Shown here piece after piece: positions 1 to 10,168 of a stretch of 64,000 nt of DNA. This stretch comes from Arcticibacter sp041902385 (GTDB lineage Bacteria; Bacteroidota; Bacteroidia; Sphingobacteriales; Sphingobacteriaceae), in NCBI RefSeq assembly GCF_041902385.1, contig NZ_CP169244.1, forward strand, positions 4,712,001 through 4,776,000, written 5' to 3'. Each line of letters starts with the position of its first letter. Positions within the stretch are counted from its first letter, which is position 1. A model generated the notes under the pieces. It ran no database searches, had not been told where the DNA came from, and was given only the letters and a program-made list of their open reading frames with translations. Position numbers and translations under genes: made by a program.

Positions 1-1
1 A

Positions 2-1432
2 GAACTGGAGAGCTTTGTTAACATTCTGATCTCTGACCTCCACCGGCTGAAAACAATGGCGGCAGAGAGAGAGATGGGCGAGCCTCAGGTCTTTGACGCC
101 ATGCGACTGGAGGTATTCAGGGTTATCACCATGGGGATCGCCGGTTTTGACGCCCCTGTTGCTCAGAACTCTATGGAAGAAGCAGCGGCAGCGCTTTCGT
201 CGCTCGCATTTCTCTACCGCCTTTACGAGACTCCTCTAAGCAGGAAGGATAAAGCCCTCTTCGCCTCAACGGTAAAGGTGCTGAATAACGGGATCCGCTA
301 CCTGAGGACAAACCGCGACTTTAATTCATTCGACAGGATGGCGTTTATTACCCGGTTTGGGAATCCTTCATCAGCCCTGATCTACCGTTCTGCCCGGCTG
401 CTTGGCATGGCTCCGCTATCCTTCAGGCGCCCGCTTCGCTCAGACGCGGAGACACTATTTGAGAGCGAAGCCTTCGACCCCGACTACTATACGGCAAGTA
501 TGGACGCCCGCTCAACTAAAGAAAAAGTGGCGCTGGGAAAGAGGCTGTTCTATGATCCTGTACTCTCCGGTAATGGAAAACGCTCTTGTGCAACCTGTCA
601 CGACCCCTCGAAGGCTTTTACTGACGGGCTGCCTAAAAGTCCGACGATCAGCGGAAACAGGTTTGTCAGAAGAAACACGCCTACTGTCCTAAACGCTGGA
701 CTGCAGTCGGCTCTCTTCTACGACAATCGCGCCACTTATCTGGAGGACCAGGCCACGGATGTGATCTCTAACAAAGACGAGATGCATGGCTCCCTGCCCG
801 ATGCAGTAGAACGGCTGAAACGCGATGCAAACTACTCTTCGCTGTTCAAGGCGGCATTTCCAGGCCCGGGCGAACCTGTATCTGACTACCACCTCCGCAA
901 CGCAATCGGCAGTTATATTCGCTCTCTGACAAGTCTTAACTCGCCGTTTGACAAGTACGTGAGAGGAGATAAAAGTCAGCTCACGGCCGGTGAAGTACGA
1001 GGATTTAACCTGTACATGGGCAAGGCCAAATGCGGAACCTGTCACTTCGCCCCACTGTTCAACGGAAACGTTCCTCCCGACTTTACTGAAACGGAAACTG
1101 AGGTGATCGGGGTGCCGCTGTCAGCCTCGTCCGGAAAGATTGACACAGACAAAGGCAAATACGACCTCAGGAAGCTGGAGCTCTACCGGGATGCATTCAG
1201 GACGCCGACGGTAAGGAACATTGCGCTGACAGCCCCCTACATGCATAACGGCATTTATAAAACGCTGGAGGAAGTGCTCGACTTCTACAACAAGGGCGGA
1301 GGATCAGGACTGGGCATCAGCCTGGCCAACCAAACCCTGCCCTTTGACCATTTACAGCTATCGCCCCGGGAACAAAAGGACATTATTGCCTTTCTGAAGA
1401 AACTTAGTGACACGTCGGCTGTCGGGCGGTAA
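2..1432 (+). CDS. Di-haem cytochrome-c peroxidase (MauG/CcpA group), 5' end outside window
   Basis: Periplasmic di-haem peroxidase; the family reduces hydrogen peroxide or oxidises a partner with two c-type haems. Two CxxCH sites are visible, CATCH at nt 587-601 and CGTCH at nt 1031-1045, followed by PYMHNG near nt 1240, where the family's C-terminal haem domain carries a conserved Met. The frame is open from nt 2 without a stop, so the ATG at nt 56 is probably internal and the true start lies left of the window. The helical stretch before the first haem fits the longer Bacteroidota members with an N-terminal extension. The exact substrate cannot be told from sequence. Confidence 0.88.
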   Translation, partial: ELESFVNILISDLHRLKTMAAEREMGEPQVFDAMRLEVFRVITMGIAGFDAPVAQNSMEEAAAALSSLAFLYRLYETPLSRKDKALFASTVKVLNNGIRYLRTNRDFNSFDRMAFITRFGNPSSALIYRSARLLGMAPLSFRRPLRSDAETLFESEAFDPDYYTASMDARSTKEKVALGKRLFYDPVLSGNGKRSCATCHDPSKAFTDGLPKSPTISGNRFVRRNTPTVLNAGLQSALFYDNRATYLEDQATDVISNKDEMHGSLPDAVERLKRDANYSSLFKAAFPGPGEPVSDYHLRNAIGSYIRSLTSLNSPFDKYVRGDKSQLTAGEVRGFNLYMGKAKCGTCHFAPLFNGNVPPDFTETETEVIGVPLSASSGKIDTDKGKYDLRKLELYRDAFRTPTVRNIALTAPYMHNGIYKTLEEVLDFYNKGGGSGLGISLANQTLPFDHLQLSPREQKDIIAFLKKLSDTSAVGR

Positions 1433-1521
1433 GCACACGTTCGTGGCGCAATTATTGTTGTTAACAGGATATACCGGAGGCCATAATCTGCCTGTCTCCG
1501 GCCCCTAAATTTTAACAGTAT

Positions 1522-2070
1522 ATGGCATTACAACAAGCAACATTTGGTGCAGGCTGCTTCTGGTGTACGGAAGCCGTCTTCCAGGCCGTACAAGGTGTTT
1601 CTAACGTGGTTTCCGGTTATATGGGTGGCGCTTCTCCAAACCCCAGCTACATGGAGGTTTGCAGCGGCGACACAGGACATGCCGAAGTGATCCAACTTGA
1701 TTTTGATCCAGAGGTGGTTACCTACGAGGAACTGCTGCTCATATTCTTCAAAACGCACAGTCCTACTTCCCTCAACAGACAGGGCAACGACGTTGGCACC
1801 CAGTATCGCTCCGTGATTTTTTACCATACCCCCGAACAGAAAGTTGCAGCGGAAAAAATGATTGACGAGTTAACCAGAGAGATGGTTTTTGACAAGCCGA
1901 TCGTAACGGAGGTATCGCCTGCCACTGATTTCTACCGCGCGGAAAATTACCACCAAAATTACTACAACGAAAACAGTTCAAAGCCGTACTGCATGTTCGT
2001 TATCCAGCCCAAGCTGTCCAAGTTTGCAGAAAACTTCAAAGAAAAGATCAAGCCGGAGTTAATGAATTAA
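1522..2070 (+). CDS. msrA: Peptide-methionine (S)-S-oxide reductase MsrA
   Basis: Reduces the S-epimer of methionine sulfoxide in proteins, repairing oxidative damage in the cytoplasm. The 182-residue protein is full length for a single-domain MsrA. It begins with the family motif GCFWC, where Cys12 is the catalytic nucleophile, and keeps the GYMGG and YHQNYY segments that shape the active site. The start ATG follows a 90-bp gap after the peroxidase gene, which is another peroxide-defence function on the same strand. No MsrB domain is fused and none is adjacent. It faces parC convergently. Confidence 0.95.
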   Translation: MALQQATFGAGCFWCTEAVFQAVQGVSNVVSGYMGGASPNPSYMEVCSGDTGHAEVIQLDFDPEVVTYEELLLIFFKTHSPTSLNRQGNDVGTQYRSVIFYHTPEQKVAAEKMIDELTREMVFDKPIVTEVSPATDFYRAENYHQNYYNENSSKPYCMFVIQPKLSKFAENFKEKIKPELMN

Positions 2071-2098
2071 AGCTGTTGGAAGCCATTCTCATCACGCA

Positions 2099-2139
2099 GT
2101 GCAGGAGAATGGCAGAGCCTGAACCGGGTTCTCCTGCAC
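2099..2139. repeat. Perfect 11-bp inverted repeat between msrA and parC
   Basis: Arms at 2099-2109 and 2129-2139 are exact reverse complements (GTGCAGGAGAA type) with a 19-nt loop. It lies 28 bp past msrA, between convergent genes. No clear T-run follows, so a terminator role is only possible. Confidence 0.5.
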
Positions 2140-2295
2140 GTTGGCTCAGAAGTCATGCTGAGGCAACGTGAAGAAGCAGGAAGAGTGAAAGCAGGTGTGC
2201 TTTTCCAATCGCCAGTATCCCTTCGGGAAGATTACGAGGGATGAGGAGCGGGACTTTCGTCTCCGCTGTCTCAGGTTTTAACATTGGGCCAGAGG

Positions 2296-5022
2296 CTAGA
2301 ACAAGCCCAGCTGGCCTTTGTCATCTATATCTACATCGTCGGGATTGGTGATCTCAAAATCAACCTCTTTTGCTGGTTTCTTTTCGGTTGCAGCCCTGGC
2401 GAGTTCGTCGAGTTCATCAGGCGCGCTTATTTCCTTTTCCGCTTCTGCATCCTTTTTCTCGGCAATAACCGCCTCTTTCAAAGGGGTTTCAGGTACGGGA
2501 TCAGGCACGTCCTCCTCGTCATCATGCTCAGCAATGAGCTCTACCTTTTTGACATCGTGAGGCGTAAGCTTGTTGCCCTGCGCCTTCATTCCCTTCACAT
2601 CGATCAAATCCGCAAGGTTCACTTCTGATGATTCAGGAGTTAACGCTTTTCCTTTCAGGACATCCAGCTGCACTACAGGCTGCGCGGCGCCCGATATGAT
2701 CACCATTTTAGACCCTGGCTCCTCATTAATGATGCTGGTTTGTTTGCCGATGGCCAGGTCATCAAACGTAAAACGCTTCACGTAGTAGTTTTTAGACTTT
2801 CCGTCGATGTGCACCACCGTATACACTTTCTCCGGCTCATACTTCTCAATGAGAACCATCTTGTCGTCGAAGTGATTGGTGAGATCAAACGAAGTAAGCT
2901 CGTATACTCCCGTTGACAGGACGGTAAGGATCTTGTCGGGCCCGTCAAACTCGCCCAGGTACTTTCCTCTGCCATCCACATTCAGACGTCTTAGCACATC
3001 ATCAAACCAAATCTTACGTCCGGCAAGAGTTGAAACCCCCTTGCTCTTCAGGGTGATCTTCTTTACCGGATATTTGCTGACAATGTTTCCCATTGAACTG
3101 CGGCCCTTAATGGCAATCTCTGCAAAGTCGATATCAAAGTGCAGCTTTTTGAGCTTGGAGTGCGGCTTCAGCTGTACGCTTACTACTTCAGCTTCTCCGT
3201 TAGGATTGGCCGTGAAATAAAGGGTCTTAGAGCCCTTTGTTCCTTTGGTTAGGTCGTACTCCTTATCCCGGGTAACACCGAGTACCGAGAACCTTTTGAT
3301 GTAAGAGGTGCCGCTCTCGCCGTCCTTATAGATCATGTTATAGACAGTACGCTCATCGCCTTTCTTGAACACGGCAACATGGAGAATGCTCTTGCCTACG
3401 AAAACCTTATCCTGCATCTTGGTCACCAGAAAGCGTCCGTCTTCTCTGAAGATGATGATCTCATCGAGGTCGGAGCAGTCGCATACGAACTCGTCCTTCT
3501 TCAGCCCGCTGCCAATAAAGCCTTCCTCGCGGTTCACATAGAGCTTTACATTGGCCAGAGCCACTTGTGCAGCCTCTACTTTGTCGAAAGTGCGGAGCTC
3601 TGTCTTCCGTTCCCTGTCTTTCCCGTACTTCTCCCTGATCTTTTCGAACCAGGCGATGGTATAATCGGTGAGATGCTTAAGGTGGTAAGTCACCTCCTTA
3701 ATTTCGTCCTCCAGCACCTTCATCTGCTCATCCGCTTTCTTCACATCGAAGCGGGTGATGCTGCTCATCGGCTTGTCGATCAGCTTTTTGTAATCCTCAG
3801 GCAGGATGGTGCGGTAAAACTGAGGGAAGAACGGTTCGAACAGGGTATTAAGCACTTGCACCACCGTCTCAAAGTTCCCGGAGTTCTCGTATTCCGGATT
3901 CTTATACATCCCCTCCTGTATGAAGATCTTGAGAAGGGAACTGAAAAATATCTTTTCCTTCAGCTCATTCAGCCGGATCTCCAGTTCGCGTTTCAGGAGT
4001 TCCCGGGTGTTTTCTGTGTTCTCGATGAGAATGTCGTTCACACTCATGAAGTGCGGCTTATCATCGCGGATTACACAGGTATTTGGTGAAATAGAAACCT
4101 CGCAGTCTGTAAAAGCATAGAGGGCGTCAATCGTGACATCAGGAGAGATACCGGGGGCCAGATGAATAATGATCTCCACATCCCTCGCGGTGTTATCCTC
4201 GATCTTTTTAATCTTGATCTTTCCTTTGTCGTTGGCTGCGATGATGCTATCAATGAGACTGCCGGTGGTGGTAGAGAAAGGTATTTGAGTGATGGCGAGG
4301 GTTTTCTTATCCCGTTCGAGGATCCTTGCACGCACCCTTACCTTCCCTCCGCGCTGCCCTTCGTTGTAATTTGAGCAGTCGGCCATTCCGCCCGTGGGGA
4401 AATCGGGCAGAAGGTTGGGTCTGTTGCCTCTCAGAACTTCTATAGAGGCATCTATCAACTCCAGGATGTTATGAGGAAGAATCTTGGTGGCCAGTCCGAC
4501 GGCGATCCCTTCGGCACCCTGAGCAAGTAAAAGCGGAAACTTCACCGGCAGGGTAACCGGCTCACGGTTACGCCCGTCGTAGCTCGACTGCCACTCCGTG
4601 GTATCGGGATTAAAAACAACGTCATTGGCGAATTTAGAAAGCCTGGCCTCAATATAACGGGGTGCAGCGGCCGAATCGCCTGTCTCGGGATTCCCCCAGT
4701 TACCCTGGGTGTCGATCAGCAGGTTCTTTTGCCCGATCTGGACCATCGCATCGCCGATAGAAGCATCGCCGTGGGGATGGTATTTCATCGTGTTCCCGAT
4801 CACGTTAGCGGCTTTATTGAACCGGCCGTCGTCCATTTCCTTCAGGGAATGGAGGATCCTGCGTTGCACGGGCTTCAGTCCGTCGTTTACATGAGGCACA
4901 GCACGGTCAAGAATTACGTAAGATGCGTAATCAAGGAACCAGTTTTCGTATAAGCCGTTGATCGGCGTTACATTCTGTAGTTTGTCGTTACTTTCGTTAT
5001 TCTGAACAGATTCGTCGTTCAT
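2296..5022 (-). CDS. parC: DNA topoisomerase IV subunit A (ParC-type)
   Basis: Breakage-reunion subunit of a type IIA topoisomerase, which decatenates chromosomes together with ParE. The N-terminal winged-helix and tower region spans about residues 20-480, with YHPHGDASIGDAM near residue 81 and the catalytic tyrosine Tyr123 in PRYIEARLS. The C-terminal part is a beta-pinwheel-like region followed by an acidic, Ala/Lys-rich tail. I see no QRRGGKG-type GyrA box, which favours ParC over GyrA. At 908 residues it is normal for Bacteroidota ParC. parE is not adjacent in this window. The start ATG at 5022 is followed at once by the conserved N-terminus. Confidence 0.9.
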   Translation of the reverse strand: MNDESVQNNESNDKLQNVTPINGLYENWFLDYASYVILDRAVPHVNDGLKPVQRRILHSLKEMDDGRFNKAANVIGNTMKYHPHGDASIGDAMVQIGQKNLLIDTQGNWGNPETGDSAAAPRYIEARLSKFANDVVFNPDTTEWQSSYDGRNREPVTLPVKFPLLLAQGAEGIAVGLATKILPHNILELIDASIEVLRGNRPNLLPDFPTGGMADCSNYNEGQRGGKVRVRARILERDKKTLAITQIPFSTTTGSLIDSIIAANDKGKIKIKKIEDNTARDVEIIIHLAPGISPDVTIDALYAFTDCEVSISPNTCVIRDDKPHFMSVNDILIENTENTRELLKRELEIRLNELKEKIFFSSLLKIFIQEGMYKNPEYENSGNFETVVQVLNTLFEPFFPQFYRTILPEDYKKLIDKPMSSITRFDVKKADEQMKVLEDEIKEVTYHLKHLTDYTIAWFEKIREKYGKDRERKTELRTFDKVEAAQVALANVKLYVNREEGFIGSGLKKDEFVCDCSDLDEIIIFREDGRFLVTKMQDKVFVGKSILHVAVFKKGDERTVYNMIYKDGESGTSYIKRFSVLGVTRDKEYDLTKGTKGSKTLYFTANPNGEAEVVSVQLKPHSKLKKLHFDIDFAEIAIKGRSSMGNIVSKYPVKKITLKSKGVSTLAGRKIWFDDVLRRLNVDGRGKYLGEFDGPDKILTVLSTGVYELTSFDLTNHFDDKMVLIEKYEPEKVYTVVHIDGKSKNYYVKRFTFDDLAIGKQTSIINEEPGSKMVIISGAAQPVVQLDVLKGKALTPESSEVNLADLIDVKGMKAQGNKLTPHDVKKVELIAEHDDEEDVPDPVPETPLKEAVIAEKKDAEAEKEISAPDELDELARAATEKKPAKEVDFEITNPDDVDIDDKGQLGLF

Positions 5023-5054
5023 CCTTTTCTAATACTCTGCGAGGCGTAAAGATA

Positions 5055-5230
5055 CAAAAAACACTCATGAGCCGCGGTCTCAAACGGAGAGGAAAGTTGA
5101 TTGAGTGTTCTTCGTGCCCGCTTAAACTTGACGAAGCGATCTCAATAACGGCCATTGGCCGTCAGATATAAGCTGTCAGCAATGCTTTATAAAGCAATTA
5201 ATCATCTCAATAACACAAATAGACTTTCAA
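5055..5230. repeat. Dispersed intergenic repeat, copy A
   Basis: The inverted-repeat core is AACACTCA (5060-5067) with TGAGTGTT (5102-5109). A downstream block containing GAAGCGATCT and AGACTTTCAAGAAAA matches copy C at 31316-31466. The whole unit is about 170 bp and lies just upstream of parC on the noncoding side. Confidence 0.65.
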
Positions 5231-5310
5231 GAAAAACACTCATAAGCTACGCTCACAAACAGGAGATGAAAGCGAATGGACGTTTATCCCCGCCCTCCAG
5301 TTTTAACCGC
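5231..5310. repeat. Dispersed intergenic repeat, copy B (partial, tandem to copy A)
   Basis: It repeats the left half of copy A directly after it: AACACTCA at 5235-5242, then AGC, GCTC and AGGAGATGAAAG. The right arm is diverged (around GAATGGACG), so the hairpin is degenerate here. Confidence 0.5.
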
Positions 5311-5631
5311 AGTGGTCCATGAAAGCTTGGAAAAGCGACCGAATAAGGTCTATAAAGCAGCCGAACCGCTGGTATTGAAGCTGTTGAAGAATGCTTTCAA
5401 TAGTCTCAGCAAACCTGGCGGAAGCGACCCTTTAGGCCCTTCGGGCGAGTACTGATGGTCGCGATAAAAGCAACCGACTTGTCGAGAATGAAATCTGCGA
5501 ACAGCGTTATCAAATCTGGAGAGAAGCAGATTAGCAGTTCTTTCAGATCTTTTGAACTAGGCGCGGGGATCTCATTCCTGCAATAAAAAGGAGATTCCTG
5601 ATCGCGGTGGAGACAAAACAATTTAAAATAA
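5311..5631. other. Intergenic stretch without a supported gene
   Basis: Between the repeat copies and the clpC terminator I see no convincing gene. A 71-codon minus-strand frame at 5406-5621 has no recognisable domain and no start signal. The text TAGGCCCTTCGGGCGAGTAC around 5430-5450 looks like degenerate intergenic repeat material. Confidence 0.4.
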
Positions 5632-5655
5632 AAAACCCGGCCAGGGCCGGGTTTT
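5632..5655 (-). terminator. Rho-independent terminator of clpC
   Basis: An 11-bp perfect stem with a 2-nt centre (arms 5632-5642 and 5645-5655; G/C core CCCGGCC flanked by A4/T4) lies 20 bp past the clpC stop. Its symmetry would let it work on either strand. Confidence 0.85.
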
Positions 5656-5675
5656 AAAACTATAAAGAGAATCTT

Positions 5676-8249
5676 TTAGTCGTTCTGACTATTCCTCCGT
5701 TTTGTCACTTTTTTCGATCCTGGAGCCTGTGTTTTCTCTTCAGGTACTATGGGAGGCTTAGGAGTGATAACAATCTCTTCGCGTTCCTTGTTAAAATCGA
5801 CCTCCATCACCACACCGTCAGTAAGCTCCCCTTTCAGGATTTCTTCTGCAACTGGATCTTCGAGGTATTTCTGGATGGCTCGTTTCAACGGACGGGCACC
5901 AAATTGAGAATCATAGCCCTTTTCTGCAATAAATTCTTTCGCGTCTTCAGTAAGAACGATGTCGTATCCGAGTGAATTAACTCGTCCAAACAGTGCAGCA
6001 AGTTCGATATCAATGATCTTGAAGATGTTCTCTTTGGTAAGAGAGTTGAACACGATCACGTCGTCTATACGGTTGAGGAACTCAGGCGCAAAAGCACGTT
6101 TTAACGCGTTCTCAATAACTCCTCTTGAGTGGACATCAGCCTGCATAGCCTTTGCCGAAGTGGTAAAACCAACACCCTGACCGAAGTCCTTCAGCTGGCG
6201 TGCACCAATGTTAGAGGTCATGATCACGATGGTGTTGCGGAAATCAACTTTCCTTCCGAGGCTGTCGGTCAGCTGTCCTTCATCCAATACCTGTAACAGG
6301 ATATTGAATACATCGGGGTGAGCTTTTTCAATCTCATCCAGCAATACCACTGAGTACGGCTTGCGGCGGACCTTTTCGGTCAGCTGTCCGCCTTCTTCGT
6401 ATCCTACATATCCCGGAGGCGCACCTACCAGACGAGACACGGCAAACTTCTCCATGTACTCGCTCATGTCGATCTGAATAAGCGCATCTTCACTGTCGAA
6501 CATGAAGCGTGCCAGCTCTTTTGCAAGTTCGGTCTTACCTACGCCCGTAGGTCCAAGGAAGATAAAGGAACCGATCGGTTTCTTTGGATCCTTCAATCCG
6601 GCACGTGTACGCTGGATGGCCTTGGTAAGCTTCTTAATGGCATCATCCTGACCGATAATCTTTCCTGCCATCAGTTCTGGCATGGCAAGCAGCTTCTGGC
6701 TGTCTGTCTGCCCTACCCGCTGAACAGGAATACCAGTCATCATCGAAACCACCTCTGCCACGTTATCCTCTGTTACTGTATAACGTCTGGTACGTGTTTC
6801 AGCTTCCCACGCGCCTTTTGCACGCTCAAGCTCTTCAAGCAGATGTTTTTCTGTGTCTCTCAGTTTAGCAGCTTCCTCATACTTCTGGCTGCGCACTACC
6901 TTGTTCTTCTCTACCTTGATCTCTTCGATCTTCTGTTCGATATCGATGATTTCCTGAGGAACATGGATATTGGTAAGGTGTACTCTTGAACCGGCCTCAT
7001 CCAGGGCATCGATTGCCTTATCCGGGAGAAAGCGGTCGGTGATATACCTTGAAGTCAGCGTAACGCAGGCATTAATGGCCTCAGGAGTGTACGTAACCGC
7101 GTGATGCTCTTCGTATTTCTCCTTAATTCTGTTGAGGATCTCGATCGTCTCATCAGGAGTGGCAGGTTCTACCATCACCTTCTGGAAACGACGGTCAAGC
7201 GCTCCATCTTTCTCGATATACTGACGATACTCGTCAAGAGTAGTTGCTCCGATGCACTGGATCTCTCCACGGGCAAGAGCAGGTTTAAACATATTGGAGG
7301 CATCAAGTGACCCTGATGCACCGCCTGCACCTACGATAGTGTGAATTTCGTCAATGAATAGGATCACGTCAGGTGATTTTTCCAGCTCATTCATCACGGC
7401 CTTCATCCTCTCCTCAAACTGTCCGCGATACTTGGTACCGGCAACTAAAGAGGCCAGATCAAGGGTCACGACCCTCTTATTGAAGAGCACTCTGGATACC
7501 TTTCTCTGAACGATGCGAAGAGCAAGGCCTTCAGCGATTGCCGATTTACCTACCCCCGGCTCACCGATCAGGATCGGGTTGTTTTTCTTACGACGGGAAA
7601 GGATCTGTGACACGCGTTCAATCTCCTTTTCACGTCCGACAATAGGATCGAGTTTGCCGTCTTCAGCTGCCTTTGTAAGATCGCGACCGAAATTGTCAAG
7701 AACAGGAGTTTTTGATTTGATGTCAGATACTTTCTTAGGCTGACTGAAGGAAGACTCCTCTTCGCGGAAGTCGTCGTCTCCGGCGGCAGATCCGGGTGCT
7801 TCATCGCGGAAGTCGTCACGGTTCTGTTCTACCTCAGCCTTAAAGACATCGTAATTAATATTGTACTGTAACAATATCTGGGAGGCGATATTGTCGTCAT
7901 CCCGGAGGATGGAAAGCAACAGGTGTTCAGTGCCAATTACATCGCTTTTAAAGATCTTTGCTTCAAGATATGTAATTTTCAAAACCTTCTCTGCCTGCTT
8001 GGTAAGGGGGATGTTCCCCAGATTTGCTGTTGTTCCCGCTGTCCCTTTGACCGCATCTTCAATAGAGCGCCGCAAACGTGCTGTATCTACACCCAACGAT
8101 TTGAGTACCTTGATAGCCATGCCATCTCCTTCGCGGATCAGACCTAACAACAAGTGTTCGGTGCCAATATAATCATGTCCCAGCCGCAATGCCTCTTCCC
8201 TGCTGTATGAAATTACGTCTTTGACACGGGGTGAAAATTTAGCTTCCAT
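5676..8249 (-). CDS. clpC: ATP-dependent Clp protease ATP-binding subunit ClpC
   Basis: Class I Hsp100 unfoldase that feeds substrates to ClpP in the cytoplasm. Order: two Clp_N repeats (residues ~3-145), AAA+ module 1 with Walker A GEPGVGKS (~229-236), a middle region carrying a UVR-type motif (YEEAAKLRD), AAA+ module 2 with GPTGVGKT, and a ClpB-D2-like C-domain. The UVR motif and short middle region separate ClpC from ClpB. The 857-residue length is normal. The tail is basic and disordered (GSKKVTKRR). It stands alone with its own terminator and is divergent from ettA. Confidence 0.94.
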   Translation of the reverse strand: MEAKFSPRVKDVISYSREEALRLGHDYIGTEHLLLGLIREGDGMAIKVLKSLGVDTARLRRSIEDAVKGTAGTTANLGNIPLTKQAEKVLKITYLEAKIFKSDVIGTEHLLLSILRDDDNIASQILLQYNINYDVFKAEVEQNRDDFRDEAPGSAAGDDDFREEESSFSQPKKVSDIKSKTPVLDNFGRDLTKAAEDGKLDPIVGREKEIERVSQILSRRKKNNPILIGEPGVGKSAIAEGLALRIVQRKVSRVLFNKRVVTLDLASLVAGTKYRGQFEERMKAVMNELEKSPDVILFIDEIHTIVGAGGASGSLDASNMFKPALARGEIQCIGATTLDEYRQYIEKDGALDRRFQKVMVEPATPDETIEILNRIKEKYEEHHAVTYTPEAINACVTLTSRYITDRFLPDKAIDALDEAGSRVHLTNIHVPQEIIDIEQKIEEIKVEKNKVVRSQKYEEAAKLRDTEKHLLEELERAKGAWEAETRTRRYTVTEDNVAEVVSMMTGIPVQRVGQTDSQKLLAMPELMAGKIIGQDDAIKKLTKAIQRTRAGLKDPKKPIGSFIFLGPTGVGKTELAKELARFMFDSEDALIQIDMSEYMEKFAVSRLVGAPPGYVGYEEGGQLTEKVRRKPYSVVLLDEIEKAHPDVFNILLQVLDEGQLTDSLGRKVDFRNTIVIMTSNIGARQLKDFGQGVGFTTSAKAMQADVHSRGVIENALKRAFAPEFLNRIDDVIVFNSLTKENIFKIIDIELAALFGRVNSLGYDIVLTEDAKEFIAEKGYDSQFGARPLKRAIQKYLEDPVAEEILKGELTDGVVMEVDFNKEREEIVITPKPPIVPEEKTQAPGSKKVTKRRNSQND

Positions 8250-8438
8250 TTAATAACCTTTCTACGTGTTGAACGTCCTAATGTATTAATTTGTTTCTTA
8301 AATAAGCCGGACGGATATGTAATATTTTATCAACAATTAAGCCATTTTTAACGAACGGCCTGCCTGCTACCCTAAGATAATAAAAATTAGATCAAAAGAC
8401 CCGAAATAGCGATATTAGCGGCCAGATTTCAAGCAATA

Positions 8439-10121
8439 ATGGCAGACGAAAAAATCATCTTTTCAATGGCAGGAGTAAATAAGATTTACCCGCCGCAAAA
8501 ACAGGTCCTGAAGAATATCTACCTTTCCTTTTTTTACGGAGCCAAAATTGGAGTGATCGGCTTGAACGGATCCGGTAAATCCTCATTACTGAAGATCATC
8601 GCCGGTCTCGACAAATCATATCAGGGCGAAGTAGTGTTCTCACCCGGCTATACGGTGGGCTATTTAGCGCAGGAGCCGGAACTTGACCTGAACAAAACAG
8701 TCAGGGAAGTAGTAGAAGAGGGAGTGGCTGGCATTACCGCTATTCTGAAGGAATACGAAGAAATAAATGAAAAGTTCGGGCTTCCGGAAGTCTATGAAGA
8801 TCCGGACGCTATGGATAAGCTGCTTGCCCGCCAGGGAGAGCTGCAGGATAAGATCGACGCTACCGGAGCCTGGGAGCTCGATTCGAAACTCGAGCGGGCA
8901 ATGGACGCCCTCCGTACCCCTGACCCGGAAGAGAAGATTGCCACCTTGTCAGGAGGAGAACGCAGGAGAGTGGCATTATGTCGCTTACTCCTTCAGGAGC
9001 CCGATGTTCTGCTGCTCGATGAGCCCACCAACCACCTTGATGCGGAGTCGATCGACTGGCTGGAGCAGCATTTAAAGCAATATCAGGGAACGGTCATTGC
9101 CGTAACGCACGACCGTTACTTCCTGGATAACGTGGCAGGATGGATTCTGGAGCTTGATCGCGGCGAAGGAATTCCATGGAAGGGGAATTACTCCTCCTGG
9201 CTGGATCAGAAGTCTAAGCGCCTTGCGCAGGAAGAAAAGAGCGAAAGCAAGAGACAGAAGACCCTGGAACGGGAGCTGGAATGGGTACGTATGGCGCCCA
9301 AGGCACGGCATGCCAAATCAAAAGCGCGTCTGGCAAACTACGAAAAGCTTGCTTCTGAAGAAGGAAAAGAGCGCGAAGAAAAACTGGAACTCTTTATCCC
9401 TCCGGGACCGCGGCTTGGCAACGTCGTCATTGAGGCTCAGAATGTGAGCAAGGCCTATGGCGACCGCATACTTTTTGAAAACCTCAGTTTCTCACTTCCA
9501 AGAGCAGGAATTGTGGGCATTATCGGACCTAACGGAGCCGGAAAAACCACCTTGTTCCGACTGATCACGGGCCAGGAGCAGCCCGACTCAGGGACATTCC
9601 AGGTAGGAGAAACCGTGGTGCTGGGATATGCGGACCAGCTGCATAGTGACCTGAATCCTGATAAGTCGGTTTGGGAGAACATAACGGACGGACTGGACAA
9701 TATCATGCTCGGCAACCGCGCCGTCAATTCACGCGCCTACGTCTCGAAGTTCAATTTCAACGGAGCGGATCAGCAAAAAAAGGTCTCAGTGCTGTCAGGA
9801 GGAGAGCGGAATCGCGTGCACCTGGCAATCACACTGAAGAAAGACTCCAATGTGCTGTTGCTCGATGAGCCGACGAACGACATTGACGTAAACACGCTGA
9901 GGGCGCTGGAAGAAGGTCTGGAAAACTTTGCAGGCTGTGCAGTGATTATCTCGCACGACCGCTGGTTCCTCGACCGTATCTGTACCCACATCCTGGCATT
10001 TGAAGGAGAGTCGCAGGTGTATTTCTTCGAAGGAAATTATTCAGAGTACGAAGAGAATAAGAAAAATAGACTGGGCGATGCCGGTCCGAAACGCATCAGA
10101 TACAAGAAGCTGTCGGTATAA
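8439..10121 (+). CDS. ettA: Energy-dependent translational throttle protein EttA (ABC-F)
   Basis: Soluble ABC-F ATPase that binds the ribosomal E site and gates early elongation according to energy state. Two ABC domains are present: Walker A GLNGSGKSS with signature LSGGERRRVAL and Walker B LLLDEPTNHLD, then Walker A GPNGAGKTT with LSGGERNRVHL and LLLDEPTNDID. Between them sits the P-site-interaction linker, rich in charged residues (EKSESKRQKTLERELEWVRM). At 560 residues it is full length. It has no membrane segment, so it is not a transporter. It is convergent with the K+ channel gene and shares a terminator hairpin with it. Confidence 0.95.
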   Translation: MADEKIIFSMAGVNKIYPPQKQVLKNIYLSFFYGAKIGVIGLNGSGKSSLLKIIAGLDKSYQGEVVFSPGYTVGYLAQEPELDLNKTVREVVEEGVAGITAILKEYEEINEKFGLPEVYEDPDAMDKLLARQGELQDKIDATGAWELDSKLERAMDALRTPDPEEKIATLSGGERRRVALCRLLLQEPDVLLLDEPTNHLDAESIDWLEQHLKQYQGTVIAVTHDRYFLDNVAGWILELDRGEGIPWKGNYSSWLDQKSKRLAQEEKSESKRQKTLERELEWVRMAPKARHAKSKARLANYEKLASEEGKEREEKLELFIPPGPRLGNVVIEAQNVSKAYGDRILFENLSFSLPRAGIVGIIGPNGAGKTTLFRLITGQEQPDSGTFQVGETVVLGYADQLHSDLNPDKSVWENITDGLDNIMLGNRAVNSRAYVSKFNFNGADQQKKVSVLSGGERNRVHLAITLKKDSNVLLLDEPTNDIDVNTLRALEEGLENFAGCAVIISHDRWFLDRICTHILAFEGESQVYFFEGNYSEYEENKKNRLGDAGPKRIRYKKLSV

Positions 10122-10128
10122 CACGCAG

Positions 10129-10168
10129 ATTGAAAAGCAGGATCGGGCAGTCAGTCCTGCTTTTCAAT
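10129..10168. terminator. Bidirectional terminator between ettA and the K+ channel gene
   Basis: A perfect 14-bp stem (10129-10142 with 10155-10168) and a 12-nt loop follow ettA. The right arm overlaps the last codons of the convergent channel gene. Confidence 0.75.

Noticed and set aside
3379..4089. 236-codon plus-strand frame opposite parC
   Set aside because: It is a shadow of parC, whose domains and catalytic Tyr are clear on the minus strand.
2296..5022. Calling parC as gyrA
   Set aside because: No QRRGGKG-type GyrA box is visible and the C-terminal tail is acidic and Lys/Ala-rich as in Bacteroidota ParC; parE is not adjacent, so the call rests on the protein.
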